Part shown: positions 34,903 through 42,972 of the stretch, piece by piece
How positions within the stretch are numbered: the first letter of the stretch is position 1
How the letters are laid out: each line of letters begins with the position of its first letter
Assembly (NCBI RefSeq): GCF_013303125.1
Contig: NZ_JABTTE010000013.1
Coordinates: 1 to 64,000, forward strand
DNA from: Calidifontibacillus erzurumensis
GTDB lineage: Bacteria; Bacillota; Bacilli; Bacillales; Bacillaceae_J
Length of the DNA: 64,000 bases
Direction of reading: 5' to 3'
The notes under the pieces: model-generated
Database searches by the model: none
What the model saw: only the letters and a program-made list of their open reading frames with translations
What the model was told of the DNA's origin: nothing
Program-made: the position numbers and the translations under genes

Positions 34903-36027
34903 TTATTTTTTATGATGTTCTTTTAATACTTTCATCCAATCTTCTTCAAATGCATCAGATTGGCCCCATCCAGGAATGATATTTGCAAGATTAACCATGT
35001 TTACTGGTTCTGTTGAAGCTTTTAGTTGTTCTTGGGTAATTAATGCTGCTTCTAAATCATAAGTTTGTGGTGTTTCTTCACCAGCAAGTTTTTTCGCAAG
35101 AATTCTCATATTTACTGCACCGATCAATTTTGGATCAACCGCTGCAGTTGCAACCCAAGGGCTTCCTTCTTCTTGGATTAATTGAAGGTCTGCATTTGAT
35201 ACGTCGATACCATAAATTTTAATTTCATTTCTTCCTGCTTCTTTAATGGCACGGGCAGCACCAATCGCAAATGCATCCCAAGTTGCGAAAATTGCATCAA
35301 TTTCGCCTTTTGGATATTTATTTAACATAGCTGTGACAGCATTTTGTGTCTCAACAGAGGTGTTGGCAGTTGCTACACCAAATCTTTCAATCTCTTTAAT
35401 ACCAGGGTTGTTTTTCAACACTTCTTGATAAACGGCATTGCGGCGAACCATTGGAGGGAAACCGTCAACCCAAAGGTAAACAATTTTAGCTTGACCATTT
35501 GTATCTTTTACTAATTGTTCTAACGCAAGTCTTGCTAGTGCTTCATCGTCTTGTGAAGTAAGTGTAACCCCTTCTACTTGTGAGAGATCACCGATGGAAT
35601 CAAAAGTGACTACTTTTTTACCAGCTTCAACAAGCTTTTTAACTGCATCAACGGTTGCAGCGTCATCACCATGAGAAATAATCACTCCATCATAATCTTG
35701 CTGTGCAGCTTGAGCAATTGCATCATGGAACTTTGCAGTATCACCATTTGCTGTGAAAACATCAACTGTAAATCCTAATGCTTCCCCTTCTTCTTTCGCA
35801 CCAGCTAAAAATTGAGCAGTATGATCATCACCGCCAATTTTGCGGATAACTTTAATTTTTGCACCTTCACCAGATGCAAATCTTTCCGGAACATTTTCCA
35901 GTGTTACCGTTTCTTTCGGTTCTGTTGATTCCTGACTGGACGAATTCCCGCCAGAAGAACAACCTGTTAATAAAAGCGCCATTGACATTAGTGAAACGAT
36001 GGCTGTTTTCATAAAATTTTTCTTCAT
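34903..36027 (-). CDS. Sugar-binding lipoprotein of the mtnK-linked ABC transporter
   Basis: A 374-residue periplasmic-binding-type protein (peripla_BP_4/RbsB-like). The signal peptide ends in a lipobox LLLTGCSS, so it is a membrane-anchored lipoprotein. The mature part has two alpha/beta lobes with phrases such as GVIISHGDDAATVDAVKKLV and IYGIDVSNADLQLI. ATG 36027 has GAGGAGG 7 bases upstream. It is the first gene behind the SAM-I riboswitch, so uptake is tied to SAM status. Expected ligand: 5-methylthioribose or a related 5-deoxypentose. Confidence 0.9.
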   Translation of the reverse strand: MKKNFMKTAIVSLMSMALLLTGCSSGGNSSSQESTEPKETVTLENVPERFASGEGAKIKVIRKIGGDDHTAQFLAGAKEEGEALGFTVDVFTANGDTAKFHDAIAQAAQQDYDGVIISHGDDAATVDAVKKLVEAGKKVVTFDSIGDLSQVEGVTLTSQDDEALARLALEQLVKDTNGQAKIVYLWVDGFPPMVRRNAVYQEVLKNNPGIKEIERFGVATANTSVETQNAVTAMLNKYPKGEIDAIFATWDAFAIGAARAIKEAGRNEIKIYGIDVSNADLQLIQEEGSPWVATAAVDPKLIGAVNMRILAKKLAGEETPQTYDLEAALITQEQLKASTEPVNMVNLANIIPGWGQSDAFEEDWMKVLKEHHKK

Positions 36028-36106
36028 TTTCAATCCTCCTCTTCTTATGTATGTTTTTTTATTAATAAATAATTTTATGAAGATTTGAACATTATAAATT
36101 GTCTAA

Positions 36107-36136
36107 ATTTTACCATGCTAAAGACTGTTTATACAA
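36107..36136 (-). promoter_or_regulatory. Possible second promoter after the riboswitch terminator
   Basis: TTGTAT (36131-36136) and TAAAAT (36107-36112), 18 bases apart and with TGG before the -10, could start transcription downstream of the riboswitch terminator. If active, it would give riboswitch-independent expression. Weak evidence from pattern only. Confidence 0.25.
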
Positions 36137-36272
36137 GATTTTTTTTGATTTATAACGAAATCTTATTGATTTGTTTTGGTTTTATGAAATTTTGATTGTG
36201 GCATTATACTTAAATTCTATTGAAAAGAAACAAATTGGCTATTCAGAGGTACCTCTATTGTATAAAATAAAA

Positions 36273-36304
36273 AAACCTCTTCTTTAAAAATAAAGAAGAG
36301 GTTT
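36273..36304 (-). terminator. Terminator of the SAM-I riboswitch
   Basis: On the minus strand AAACCTCTTCTTTA (36304-36291) pairs over 14 bp with TAAAGAAGAGGTTT (36286-36273), and TTTTTTATTTTA follows. It sits about 50 bases after the aptamer, the expected distance for S-box transcription attenuation. Confidence 0.92.
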
Positions 36305-36353
36305 GATCATACTTGTATCAAAATTCACCAAAAGTAATAGATCGTTCACTCTT

Positions 36354-36457
36354 CTTATCTTCCAAGCAATTGCTTGATGGATTTGGCACAGTACTCTTCA
36401 ACCAGAGTCCGCTGCCGAGGCTTCATTGGGCCATGTCCCTCCACCTCTCTCGATAAG
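36354..36457 (-). promoter_or_regulatory. SAM-I (S-box) riboswitch controlling the ABC transporter-mtnK-mtnA operon
   Basis: The minus-strand transcript contains the S-box core: CTTATCGAGAGAGGTGGAGG, then GACATGGCCCAATGAAGCC, then GGCAGC, and later TGTGCCAAATCC. The P1 helix closes with CTTATC (36457-36452) against GATAAG (36359-36354). SAM binding stabilises the aptamer and allows the downstream terminator, so genes are expressed when SAM is low. S-boxes precede mtnK-mtnA in B. subtilis too. Here the switch sits in front of a dedicated sugar importer as well. Confidence 0.95.
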
Positions 36458-36487
36458 GAGTTTTCCTATTGGTTTAATGTACTTTTA

Positions 36488-36516
36488 ACTCTACATTTTT
36501 AGATGATAGTTGTCAA
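36488..36516 (-). promoter_or_regulatory. Sigma-A promoter for the riboswitch operon
   Basis: TTGACA (36511-36516) and TAGAGT (36488-36493) are separated by 17 bases. They lie 30 bases upstream of the first aptamer helix and just beyond the stop of the preceding gene. Confidence 0.75.
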
Positions 36517-36544
36517 CAATCATTTCAATAAAATTATTAAACTA

Positions 36545-37660
36545 TTACATTTGGTGCGAATACTGTTTATTTTTCCAATACTTTTCATTTCCTGGCAAAT
36601 CATCAAACCATGTAGCATCTTTCGGACAATCAAGAATCATCATTTGTCCATAATTTCCATTTCGTGCTTGATGATATTTTAAATAAGCTTTTCCGTTTTC
36701 AATCGCCAAAATTTCAATTTTTCCCGAACTGTGACTCATCACTAAACGGATGCGTTTGCCTAGTCCAGAAGTTTTCGCTTTTGCTTCTTCTACAATTTTA
36801 TAAGCTCTTTCTAAAGGAACTACAAAGTCATAGTTTCCGGCAACTGGTCTGTTGATGAAAAAGTAATACGGATTAACGCCTGCCCAAGATAGTTTATCGA
36901 GCAATTCTGCTAACACCTCAGGGTTATCATTGACCCCTCTTAAAATTGGCGTCTGGTTGACAACGATGACTCCAGCTTCTGTTAAAGCATAGAAACCTTT
37001 TTTCGCTTCAACCGTTATTTCTCTAGGGTGATTGACATGAGCCATAACATATATGCGTTTTTCAGGGGTAGAATAAGTTCTAAAGAGCTCTAGCAACTCT
37101 TCATCTTCATAAATTCTCATCGGGTTATAGACGGGGAGTTTAGATCCTAATCGAATAATTTTCACATGCTCAATTTCCCTTAGCTGTGAAATAATCGATT
37201 TCAGTCTTTTTGTTGAGAGCATGAGAGAATCTCCGCCCGTTAAAAGGACATTATTTATTTCCGGATGATTGCGAATATATTCCAATCCCGGTTCGGGGTT
37301 TACATAAGCCTCTTTTTCATCATTTACAAACAATCTTTTTCTAAAACAAAATCGGCAATAACCCCCGCACACTTCCGAAACTACAAGAAGAGCCGTCGTG
37401 CCGTATTTATGCTGACAGCCAGGAACTACATAGTTTGTCGCTTCATCACTGGCATCCCAGCTTCCATACTCCATTAACTCTCCTTCATTTGGAATAATAA
37501 TTTTTCGGATTGGATCATTCGGATCGTTCCAATCAATCAGCCGCAAATAATAATCATTCGCTCGAAATACGAAATTATCAGTGATGGGCTTTAACTTTTC
37601 CTTTTCCTCTAATGAAAGCTGCTCAATTTGATCAATATTTGTGATGTAAGTTGCTTTCAA
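36545..37660 (-). CDS. KamA-family radical SAM protein (lysine 2,3-aminomutase-like)
   Basis: A 371-residue radical SAM enzyme. The cluster motif is C-x3-C-x2-C in SEVCGGYCRFCFRKRLF, and LLTGGDSL resembles the KamA glycine-rich strand. The PLP-binding lysine, in PGGGGK in true lysine aminomutases, is probably the one in SHSSGKIE here. This is also shorter than typical Bacillus KamA (about 470 residues). It may rearrange another amino acid or modify protein lysine. TTG 37660 has AAGGAGG 8 bases upstream. It is monocistronic, with no acetyltransferase (AblB) neighbour. Confidence 0.85.
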   Translation of the reverse strand: MKATYITNIDQIEQLSLEEKEKLKPITDNFVFRANDYYLRLIDWNDPNDPIRKIIIPNEGELMEYGSWDASDEATNYVVPGCQHKYGTTALLVVSEVCGGYCRFCFRKRLFVNDEKEAYVNPEPGLEYIRNHPEINNVLLTGGDSLMLSTKRLKSIISQLREIEHVKIIRLGSKLPVYNPMRIYEDEELLELFRTYSTPEKRIYVMAHVNHPREITVEAKKGFYALTEAGVIVVNQTPILRGVNDNPEVLAELLDKLSWAGVNPYYFFINRPVAGNYDFVVPLERAYKIVEEAKAKTSGLGKRIRLVMSHSSGKIEILAIENGKAYLKYHQARNGNYGQMMILDCPKDATWFDDLPGNEKYWKNKQYSHQM

Positions 37661-37681
37661 TAAAGTCGCCTCCTTGTACAA

Positions 37682-38297
37682 TTTGTTTTTTAGCCTTACA
37701 CTTTAATCTTATCGTAAAAAAGCTATAATAGTAATACCTTTCTATAAAAAAAATGAATAATTCGAAAAATTGACAAAGAATTGGTATTTTCGATAAAAAA
37801 ATTAAGGGCACTACATATTAGATTAAACGAATACTAGCACCCTTACATTATTCAAATTATTTTGATAATAAAAACAAGAATGGGGACCAATTAAAAAAAC
37901 AATCAATACAGTCATGTTACCTCATGGGTAGATTATTCTATCAACTTGTATAACTTTTCATCATTCCCGTTAGTTCTTCTATTATTTCCTTAATTTAAGT
38001 CCCCCCTCACATCATTTTCCTTCTAATAATTCTTCACTTTTCATACAACCATAAAAAATCAATGGGATATAGTTAATATTCGAAAAACTAATCTATTACA
38101 ACTTCATTAGATTCATTTGATATTCTATTAATATTTCAGTATTTTTCGGCCGACTTACTAACATTTATTAGTGTTTTGAGTAAAAGATCATGGATGCTTT
38201 TTTGAAAAATCTCATATACACCCAAACATTTATAAATGAATTGAGGGTGACTTAAATTAAACTGCAACATTTAAATAAAATGCCCTTAAACAAATAA
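37682..38297. other. AT-rich intergenic region without recognisable gene
   Basis: About 600 bases between the KamA-family gene and the pit operon contain no reading frame with a ribosome binding site. A weak inverted repeat, TAAGGGC...GCACCCTTA (about 37802-37843), is the only structure I noticed. Confidence 0.5.
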
Positions 38298-38334
38298 ACG
38301 GCTTTAACTCAATACAATATCGAGCTAAAGCCGT
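38298..38334 (-). terminator. Terminator of the pit operon
   Basis: ACGGCTTTA (38298-38306) pairs perfectly with TAAAGCCGT (38326-38334), followed on the minus strand by TTATTTGTTT. Confidence 0.7.
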
Positions 38335-38385
38335 ACAGTCTACTGGACAAGGAGCAGTTAATTTTTTACTAGCACCTTGTTTTCA

Positions 38386-39384
38386 TTATAAAATTAAATC
38401 AATAATCATATATGAAAGAGCAGCTATTAGTGCAGAAATTGGCAATGTAATAACCCACGTCCAAACCATTCGCTGGGCTGTTCCCCATTTAACACCTTTG
38501 ATGCGATGGGCAGCACCAACACCTAAAATGGAAGATGAAATAACATGTGTTGTACTAACAGGCAAATGGATAAATGTCGCTCCAAAAATAACTGCAGCAC
38601 CTGTCAAGTCGGCAGCAACCCCATTTACCGGGCGAATTTTTATAATGCGTCCACCGACTGTTTTAATGATTCTCCAACCACCAACAGACGTTCCTAATCC
38701 CATTGCAAGCGCACAGGAAAATTGTACCCAAAAAGGAATATCTGTTGTTGTTACATAGTTATTGGCAATAAGCGCCATCGTAATGATACCCATTGCTTTT
38801 TGAGCATCGTTCGTACCGTGTGTATATGCTTGTAAAGATGCAGTTAAGATTTGAATAAATCGAAAACTACGATTCATTTTAGTTAAATTAGAATTTTTAA
38901 ATAAAATTTTGAAAATAGTGTAAACAATATACCCGACCGCAAATGCAATAAGCGGTGAAAAGATGAGAGCTTGAATAATTTTCAAAAATCCACTATAGTT
39001 CAAAGCGCCAAAACCAGCTGCAGCAATCGCAGCACCTGCAACTGACCCGATAATCGCATGAGATGAACTCGAAGGAATTCCATAATACCATGTAATTAAG
39101 TTCCAAGAAATAGCTGCAACAAGCGCTGCTAATATAACGACCGAGCCATTTTCTAAAGTAAATGGGTCAACAATATCTTTCGTAATGGTTTTGGCAACAC
39201 CCGTAAACGTCATCGCACCGACAAAGTTCATGGCTGCAGCCAATATAACGGCATGCCTTGGCTTTAATGCTTTTGTCGATACAGCAGTAGCAATGGCATT
39301 GGCGGTATCGTGAAATCCGTTAATAAAATCAAAAGCTAAAGCGCCAATGACGATTAATATTGTAATTATTAATATTACATCCAT
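38386..39384 (-). CDS. pit: Inorganic phosphate transporter, Pit family
   Basis: A 332-residue membrane protein. The Pit signature is GFHDTANAIATAVSTKAL near the N-terminus, and its inverted-repeat counterpart is AYTHGTNDAQKAMGII in the second half, as expected for this symporter family. About ten hydrophobic segments. It moves phosphate, or metal-phosphate, with protons or cations. AAGGAGC lies before the ATG. It follows the DUF47 gene by 12 bases, the usual pit/ykaA pair. Confidence 0.93.
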   Translation of the reverse strand: MDVILIITILIVIGALAFDFINGFHDTANAIATAVSTKALKPRHAVILAAAMNFVGAMTFTGVAKTITKDIVDPFTLENGSVVILAALVAAISWNLITWYYGIPSSSSHAIIGSVAGAAIAAAGFGALNYSGFLKIIQALIFSPLIAFAVGYIVYTIFKILFKNSNLTKMNRSFRFIQILTASLQAYTHGTNDAQKAMGIITMALIANNYVTTTDIPFWVQFSCALAMGLGTSVGGWRIIKTVGGRIIKIRPVNGVAADLTGAAVIFGATFIHLPVSTTHVISSSILGVGAAHRIKGVKWGTAQRMVWTWVITLPISALIAALSYMIIDLIL

Positions 39385-39396
39385 CCTAAAAGCTCC

Positions 39397-40014
39397 TTAC
39401 GCATTTTTCATAATGATAGTTTCAAGAGTATTCGCAACTTCTTGGCAATTATCTGCAATTTCTTCAAGTGATTCATAAATTTCTTTGTATTGAATAATGC
39501 GAATTGGATCTTTCTCAACGGCAAATAGATTTTTTATAGATTGGCGAAGCACACCATCACATTTTGATTCATAATCTTTAATTTTGATCGCATGTTCACG
39601 GATATTGAGCAATTTTTTGCTTGATAGGAGTTCAACAGCTTTTTCGATTTCGATCGCAGCGTTTCTTAATGCATCGACGAATTTCAACATATACTCGTCT
39701 GCATGGGTCATTGAATACATTTCGAATAATGCCGCACAGTGTTCGAAACCGTCTAAAACATCATCAAGGCTAATCGCCAAAGCAAGAATATCTTCACGCT
39801 CGATCGGTGTGATAAATGCTTTGTTTAATTCAACAATAACCTCATGAACATATTCATCGCCTTTATTTTCATATTCTTTCATCGTATCAAAAAAAATCTT
39901 GAGATCGCTTGTATTTCTAAGTTTATAATCTGCAAAATAGTTGGCACTTTCTTTAATGTTCGTAGAGATTTTCATCAATAAATCCATGAACTTGTCCTTT
40001 TTTTTAAAAACCAT
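39397..40014 (-). CDS. ykaA: DUF47 (PhoU-like) protein paired with Pit transporter
   Basis: A 205-residue all-helical PhoU-like protein. It contains ExxGDEYVHEV and ESKCDGVLRQ-type metal-binding stretches typical of DUF47/YkaA, thought to regulate the partner Pit transporter. GGAGGG lies before the ATG. It is the first gene of the two-gene operon. A TTTACA-N5-TTAACA pair lies about 100 bases upstream (see separate entry). Confidence 0.9.
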   Translation of the reverse strand: MVFKKKDKFMDLLMKISTNIKESANYFADYKLRNTSDLKIFFDTMKEYENKGDEYVHEVIVELNKAFITPIEREDILALAISLDDVLDGFEHCAALFEMYSMTHADEYMLKFVDALRNAAIEIEKAVELLSSKKLLNIREHAIKIKDYESKCDGVLRQSIKNLFAVEKDPIRIIQYKEIYESLEEIADNCQEVANTLETIIMKNA

Positions 40015-40109
40015 TGAATACCCTCCATCTGTCGTCTAACTAATGAATTTGTCCAAACGTAAATATTGTAAACGAAAAATGTCGACCAAGAAAATATTTT
40101 TTCATCAAA

Positions 40110-40126
40110 TTTACAAAAACTTAACA
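40110..40126. promoter_or_regulatory. Possible PhoP-box pair upstream of the DUF47-pit operon
   Basis: On the plus strand TTTACA-AAAAC-TTAACA gives two 6-base repeats 5 bases apart, resembling the Bacillus PhoP TT(A/T/C)ACA repeats. Only one pair is present and it is oriented away from the operon, so support is weak. The rest of 40015-40349 has no gene. Confidence 0.3.
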
Positions 40127-40349
40127 AAAGAAAAAGGCAAACTCTGTTATAGAGTATGCCCCAAAAATTACCATTGCTTGTAACGATTATCTATTTTTGT
40201 TATTCATTTTCGAAAAATCATCAAAAAATGGCATCTATCCAACACAAATATTGCAAAATCTTTCGTTTGAAGCCCCTTTTCAAACGCATCTTTCAAGAGA
40301 CCTTGCATTTTTAGCTATTCAAATTATAGTTTTACTAATTGATTAAACT

Positions 40350-40793
40350 TTAGCCGAGAAAACGGGTCATTGCATGAATTTGTCCAGCATGAAGTGCTTC
40401 ATGGAAAACTGTAAACGCTGCTAATTCCCCGTAAGTCGTATTTCCTAAAATCGGTTCAGGTAATTTTTCTTTGAATTTTTCATCAGGAATTTCTTGAATG
40501 CGGTTTAACTGATCCTTCAATTGTTCAACAAGGGCTGCAACCGATGGAGCTTCCCCTTTCCAATCCGCAGGCTTTGTACCATACCCAAAAAATTCACCAT
40601 ACTCAGCAGAGAGTTTCCCTGATTCTCCAAATAAAAATTTTTCAGCAGCAACTAAAATGTGACCTAATTGCCAGTGAATAGTATTGTTAAAACCTTTTGG
40701 CGCTACATCAAAAGTTTGCTCATTTACCCCTTCAATGGATTTAAAAATATTTGTTCTCGTTAATTCAAACTGCTTTTTAATGAGCTGACTCAT
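40350..40793 (-). CDS. DinB-family protein
   Basis: A 147-residue four-helix DinB/YfiT-like protein. The metal-site histidines are likely those in NTIHWQLGHIL and FHEALHAGQIHAM, the usual triad arrangement. Members include bacillithiol- or mycothiol-dependent enzymes and many uncharacterised proteins. ATG 40793 has GGAGG 11 bases upstream; the longer frame is unsupported. It is monocistronic, divergent from the arginase-fold gene. Confidence 0.85.
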   Translation of the reverse strand: MSQLIKKQFELTRTNIFKSIEGVNEQTFDVAPKGFNNTIHWQLGHILVAAEKFLFGESGKLSAEYGEFFGYGTKPADWKGEAPSVAALVEQLKDQLNRIQEIPDEKFKEKLPEPILGNTTYGELAAFTVFHEALHAGQIHAMTRFLG

Positions 40794-40962
40794 CGATACC
40801 TTTGCCTCCTTAAAAATTTCATTTGTTTTAAAAATTATATCCAATCTTTAATTTGAATGTAAAACAAACAGCTACTATACAAGCATTCACTCTACAATAT
40901 GTATCGAAATTTGTTAAAATAATAATAGATTCATAAAAAATAATTTTGGGAGTGGATGTAAA

Positions 40963-41751
40963 ATGGGTTTGGTCAATAGCGGCATTTGCGCCGTTGATTT
41001 TGACGAAACATATTTTGCAACAACGAATCTTCAAAATTATTTTCAAGAAAGACTGAATTTTCAGCATTTAAAACATGTCCATTTATATTGCGATCCTCAT
41101 TCTCTCCAAATACTGCAAAAAAGACTTCAGCTTAGACGAAAAAAAGGTATTACGTTTATAGGAAGCGGAAACTTTCATTACCTTACATATTTTTTTCTTA
41201 AAGAAATGACAAAACCTTTTACACTTGTATTGTTTGATAACCATCTCGATCTTGAACTTAAAACAAACTTGATGGGCAGTAGCATGCTTTCATGCGGTAC
41301 ATGGGTTTCTCATGCGCTTGCCAATATTCCACTATTAGAACGGGTGGTTATCATCGGTCCAACGGTTTCTGTTAATAACGAAAATACACATCCTAGAACC
41401 ATCATATTTCCCTATTCAAAAATCCACGAAATTTCTTCACAACAACTTTTAACGACAATCCAAACCAAACACGTTTACATTAGCATTGATAAAGATGTAT
41501 TACATCCCCGTATTGTACAAACAAACTGGGATCAAGGGCTTATGGAAATCGAAACATTAACAACGATCCTTGAGCAAATTCTTGCCAAAAAGCTAGTGGA
41601 AGGGATTGATATATGCGGAGAAGCTCAGCTAAATCCGTTGCAGCTTTTGCAACCTGAATGTTTAACAATTGTGAAAAAAAATGAAGAAGCAAATTTACGA
41701 ATCTTACAAACTTGTTTGAAAGCTATTGATAGACAGACGATTGGAGCCTAG
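40963..41751 (+). CDS. Arginase/ureohydrolase-fold protein, divergent
   Basis: A 262-residue protein of the arginase-agmatinase superfamily. The six metal ligands can be placed: His in GSGNFHYLT (replacing GGDHS), Asp-His-Asp in LFDNHLDLE (replacing DAHxD) and two Asp in SIDKDVLHP. The metal site seems intact, but the surrounding motifs differ from arginase, agmatinase and formiminoglutamase, so the substrate is unknown. It stands alone, with GGGAG before the ATG. Confidence 0.75.
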   Translation: MGLVNSGICAVDFDETYFATTNLQNYFQERLNFQHLKHVHLYCDPHSLQILQKRLQLRRKKGITFIGSGNFHYLTYFFLKEMTKPFTLVLFDNHLDLELKTNLMGSSMLSCGTWVSHALANIPLLERVVIIGPTVSVNNENTHPRTIIFPYSKIHEISSQQLLTTIQTKHVYISIDKDVLHPRIVQTNWDQGLMEIETLTTILEQILAKKLVEGIDICGEAQLNPLQLLQPECLTIVKKNEEANLRILQTCLKAIDRQTIGA

Positions 41752-41970
41752 TAATTTCTAGGCTCTATTTTATTTTTTAAATACTTTTTATACTTTTTCT
41801 TTTAAAAAATTAAACATGTATAAAAAACTATTTTATTAAGCTACGAAAAAAAATGCTAGAAAGAATAAATGGAAATTGCATAATTATTTTCTCTTTTTGA
41901 ACGTTTTGTGAAATAAAGCGTATCTATATAGTTTTTCTTTCTTTCAGGGATTAACATTACATTAAAAGCA

Positions 41971-41986
41971 TGTGATTTATATCACA
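41971..41986. promoter_or_regulatory. Fnr/CRP-type operator upstream of qoxABCD
   Basis: TGTGA-TTTATA-TCACA is a perfect 5-bp palindrome with a 6-base spacer, the consensus of the Bacillus Fnr site. It lies 60 bases before the qoxA start, in the 41752-42046 gap, which holds no gene. It suggests oxygen- or redox-dependent control of the oxidase; other CRP-family proteins could use the same site. Confidence 0.7.
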
Positions 41987-42046
41987 CCTTAAATTCACTC
42001 TTAAACGATCTGTGGAACTGAATGAAAGGAAAGGAGCATATAGAAA

Positions 42047-42949
42047 ATGTTTAAAAAGCTTTTTTTATTTTTTATTTTTACTATTACCACAGTGCTTACA
42101 GGATGTAAGCCGTTAACTATTTTAGATCCTAAAGGTCCGCAGGCTGCACGTCAAGCAGATGACATTATGCTTACTCTTTGGATCATGTTATTGATCGTCA
42201 TCACTGTATTTGCCATCTTAGTGTATATGCTGATAAAATACCGTGCTTCTAAGCAGCCAAAAGATTATGAACCACCTCACATCGAAGGAAGCCCGCTTGT
42301 TGAAACTCTCTGCGTTGGAATCCCGGTGTTAATTATTGTCTTTCTTTCAATTGTTTCTGTTCGAAGCAACTATATTGTCGAAGCAACACCAAAAGGATAT
42401 GAAGATCAAGAACCATTAGTCATCTATGCTTCATCTTCAAACTGGAAATGGCATTTTAGTTATCCAGAGCAAGGAATAGAAACTGTCAACTACCTTTATA
42501 TTCCAACTGATCGTGCTCTTGAATTTAAACTTTACTCTCATGGGCCAATTACAAGCTTTTGGATTCCTCAGCTAGGGGGACAAAAATATGCAATGTCCGA
42601 TATGATAACTACTTTGCATTTAGCGGCAGACGTACCAGGTGAATATTCAGGACGAAATGCAAATTTCAGCGGAAAAGGTTTTGCGGAAAATACTTTTTAC
42701 GTAAAGGCAATGAGTCAAGCTGAATTTGACCAATGGGTTGATGATGTAAAAGAAACAGCCGAACCCCTTACGGAAGAAAAGTTTAACGAACTATTAAAAC
42801 CCGGACATCTTGGACAGATGACGTTCACTGGTACTCATTTAGAGTTCTTACCGCCGCCAACGGCGGAAAATGGAGGGCATAACCATCAATCAAGTGCTAA
42901 CCTTCAACACGAAGAAGAGAGCGATCACATGGATGGTTCACACCATTAA
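42047..42949 (+). CDS. qoxA: Cytochrome aa3 quinol oxidase subunit II
   Basis: A 300-residue lipoprotein subunit. The signal peptide ends in LTGC. Two transmembrane helices (about 40-62 and 85-105) are followed by an extracytoplasmic cupredoxin domain. The CuA-binding Cys pair of cytochrome c oxidases is absent, which identifies a quinol oxidase. The C-terminal tail is His-rich, ending DHMDGSHH. AAAGGAG precedes the ATG. First gene of qoxABCD. Confidence 0.94.
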   Translation: MFKKLFLFFIFTITTVLTGCKPLTILDPKGPQAARQADDIMLTLWIMLLIVITVFAILVYMLIKYRASKQPKDYEPPHIEGSPLVETLCVGIPVLIIVFLSIVSVRSNYIVEATPKGYEDQEPLVIYASSSNWKWHFSYPEQGIETVNYLYIPTDRALEFKLYSHGPITSFWIPQLGGQKYAMSDMITTLHLAADVPGEYSGRNANFSGKGFAENTFYVKAMSQAEFDQWVDDVKETAEPLTEEKFNELLKPGHLGQMTFTGTHLEFLPPPTAENGGHNHQSSANLQHEEESDHMDGSHH

Positions 42950-42972
42950 TACGAACGAAAGGAGTATAAAAA

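Noticed and set aside
37682..38297. Possible hidden small genes in the 600-base gap before the pit operon
   Set aside because: No frame combines a ribosome binding site with a plausible protein.
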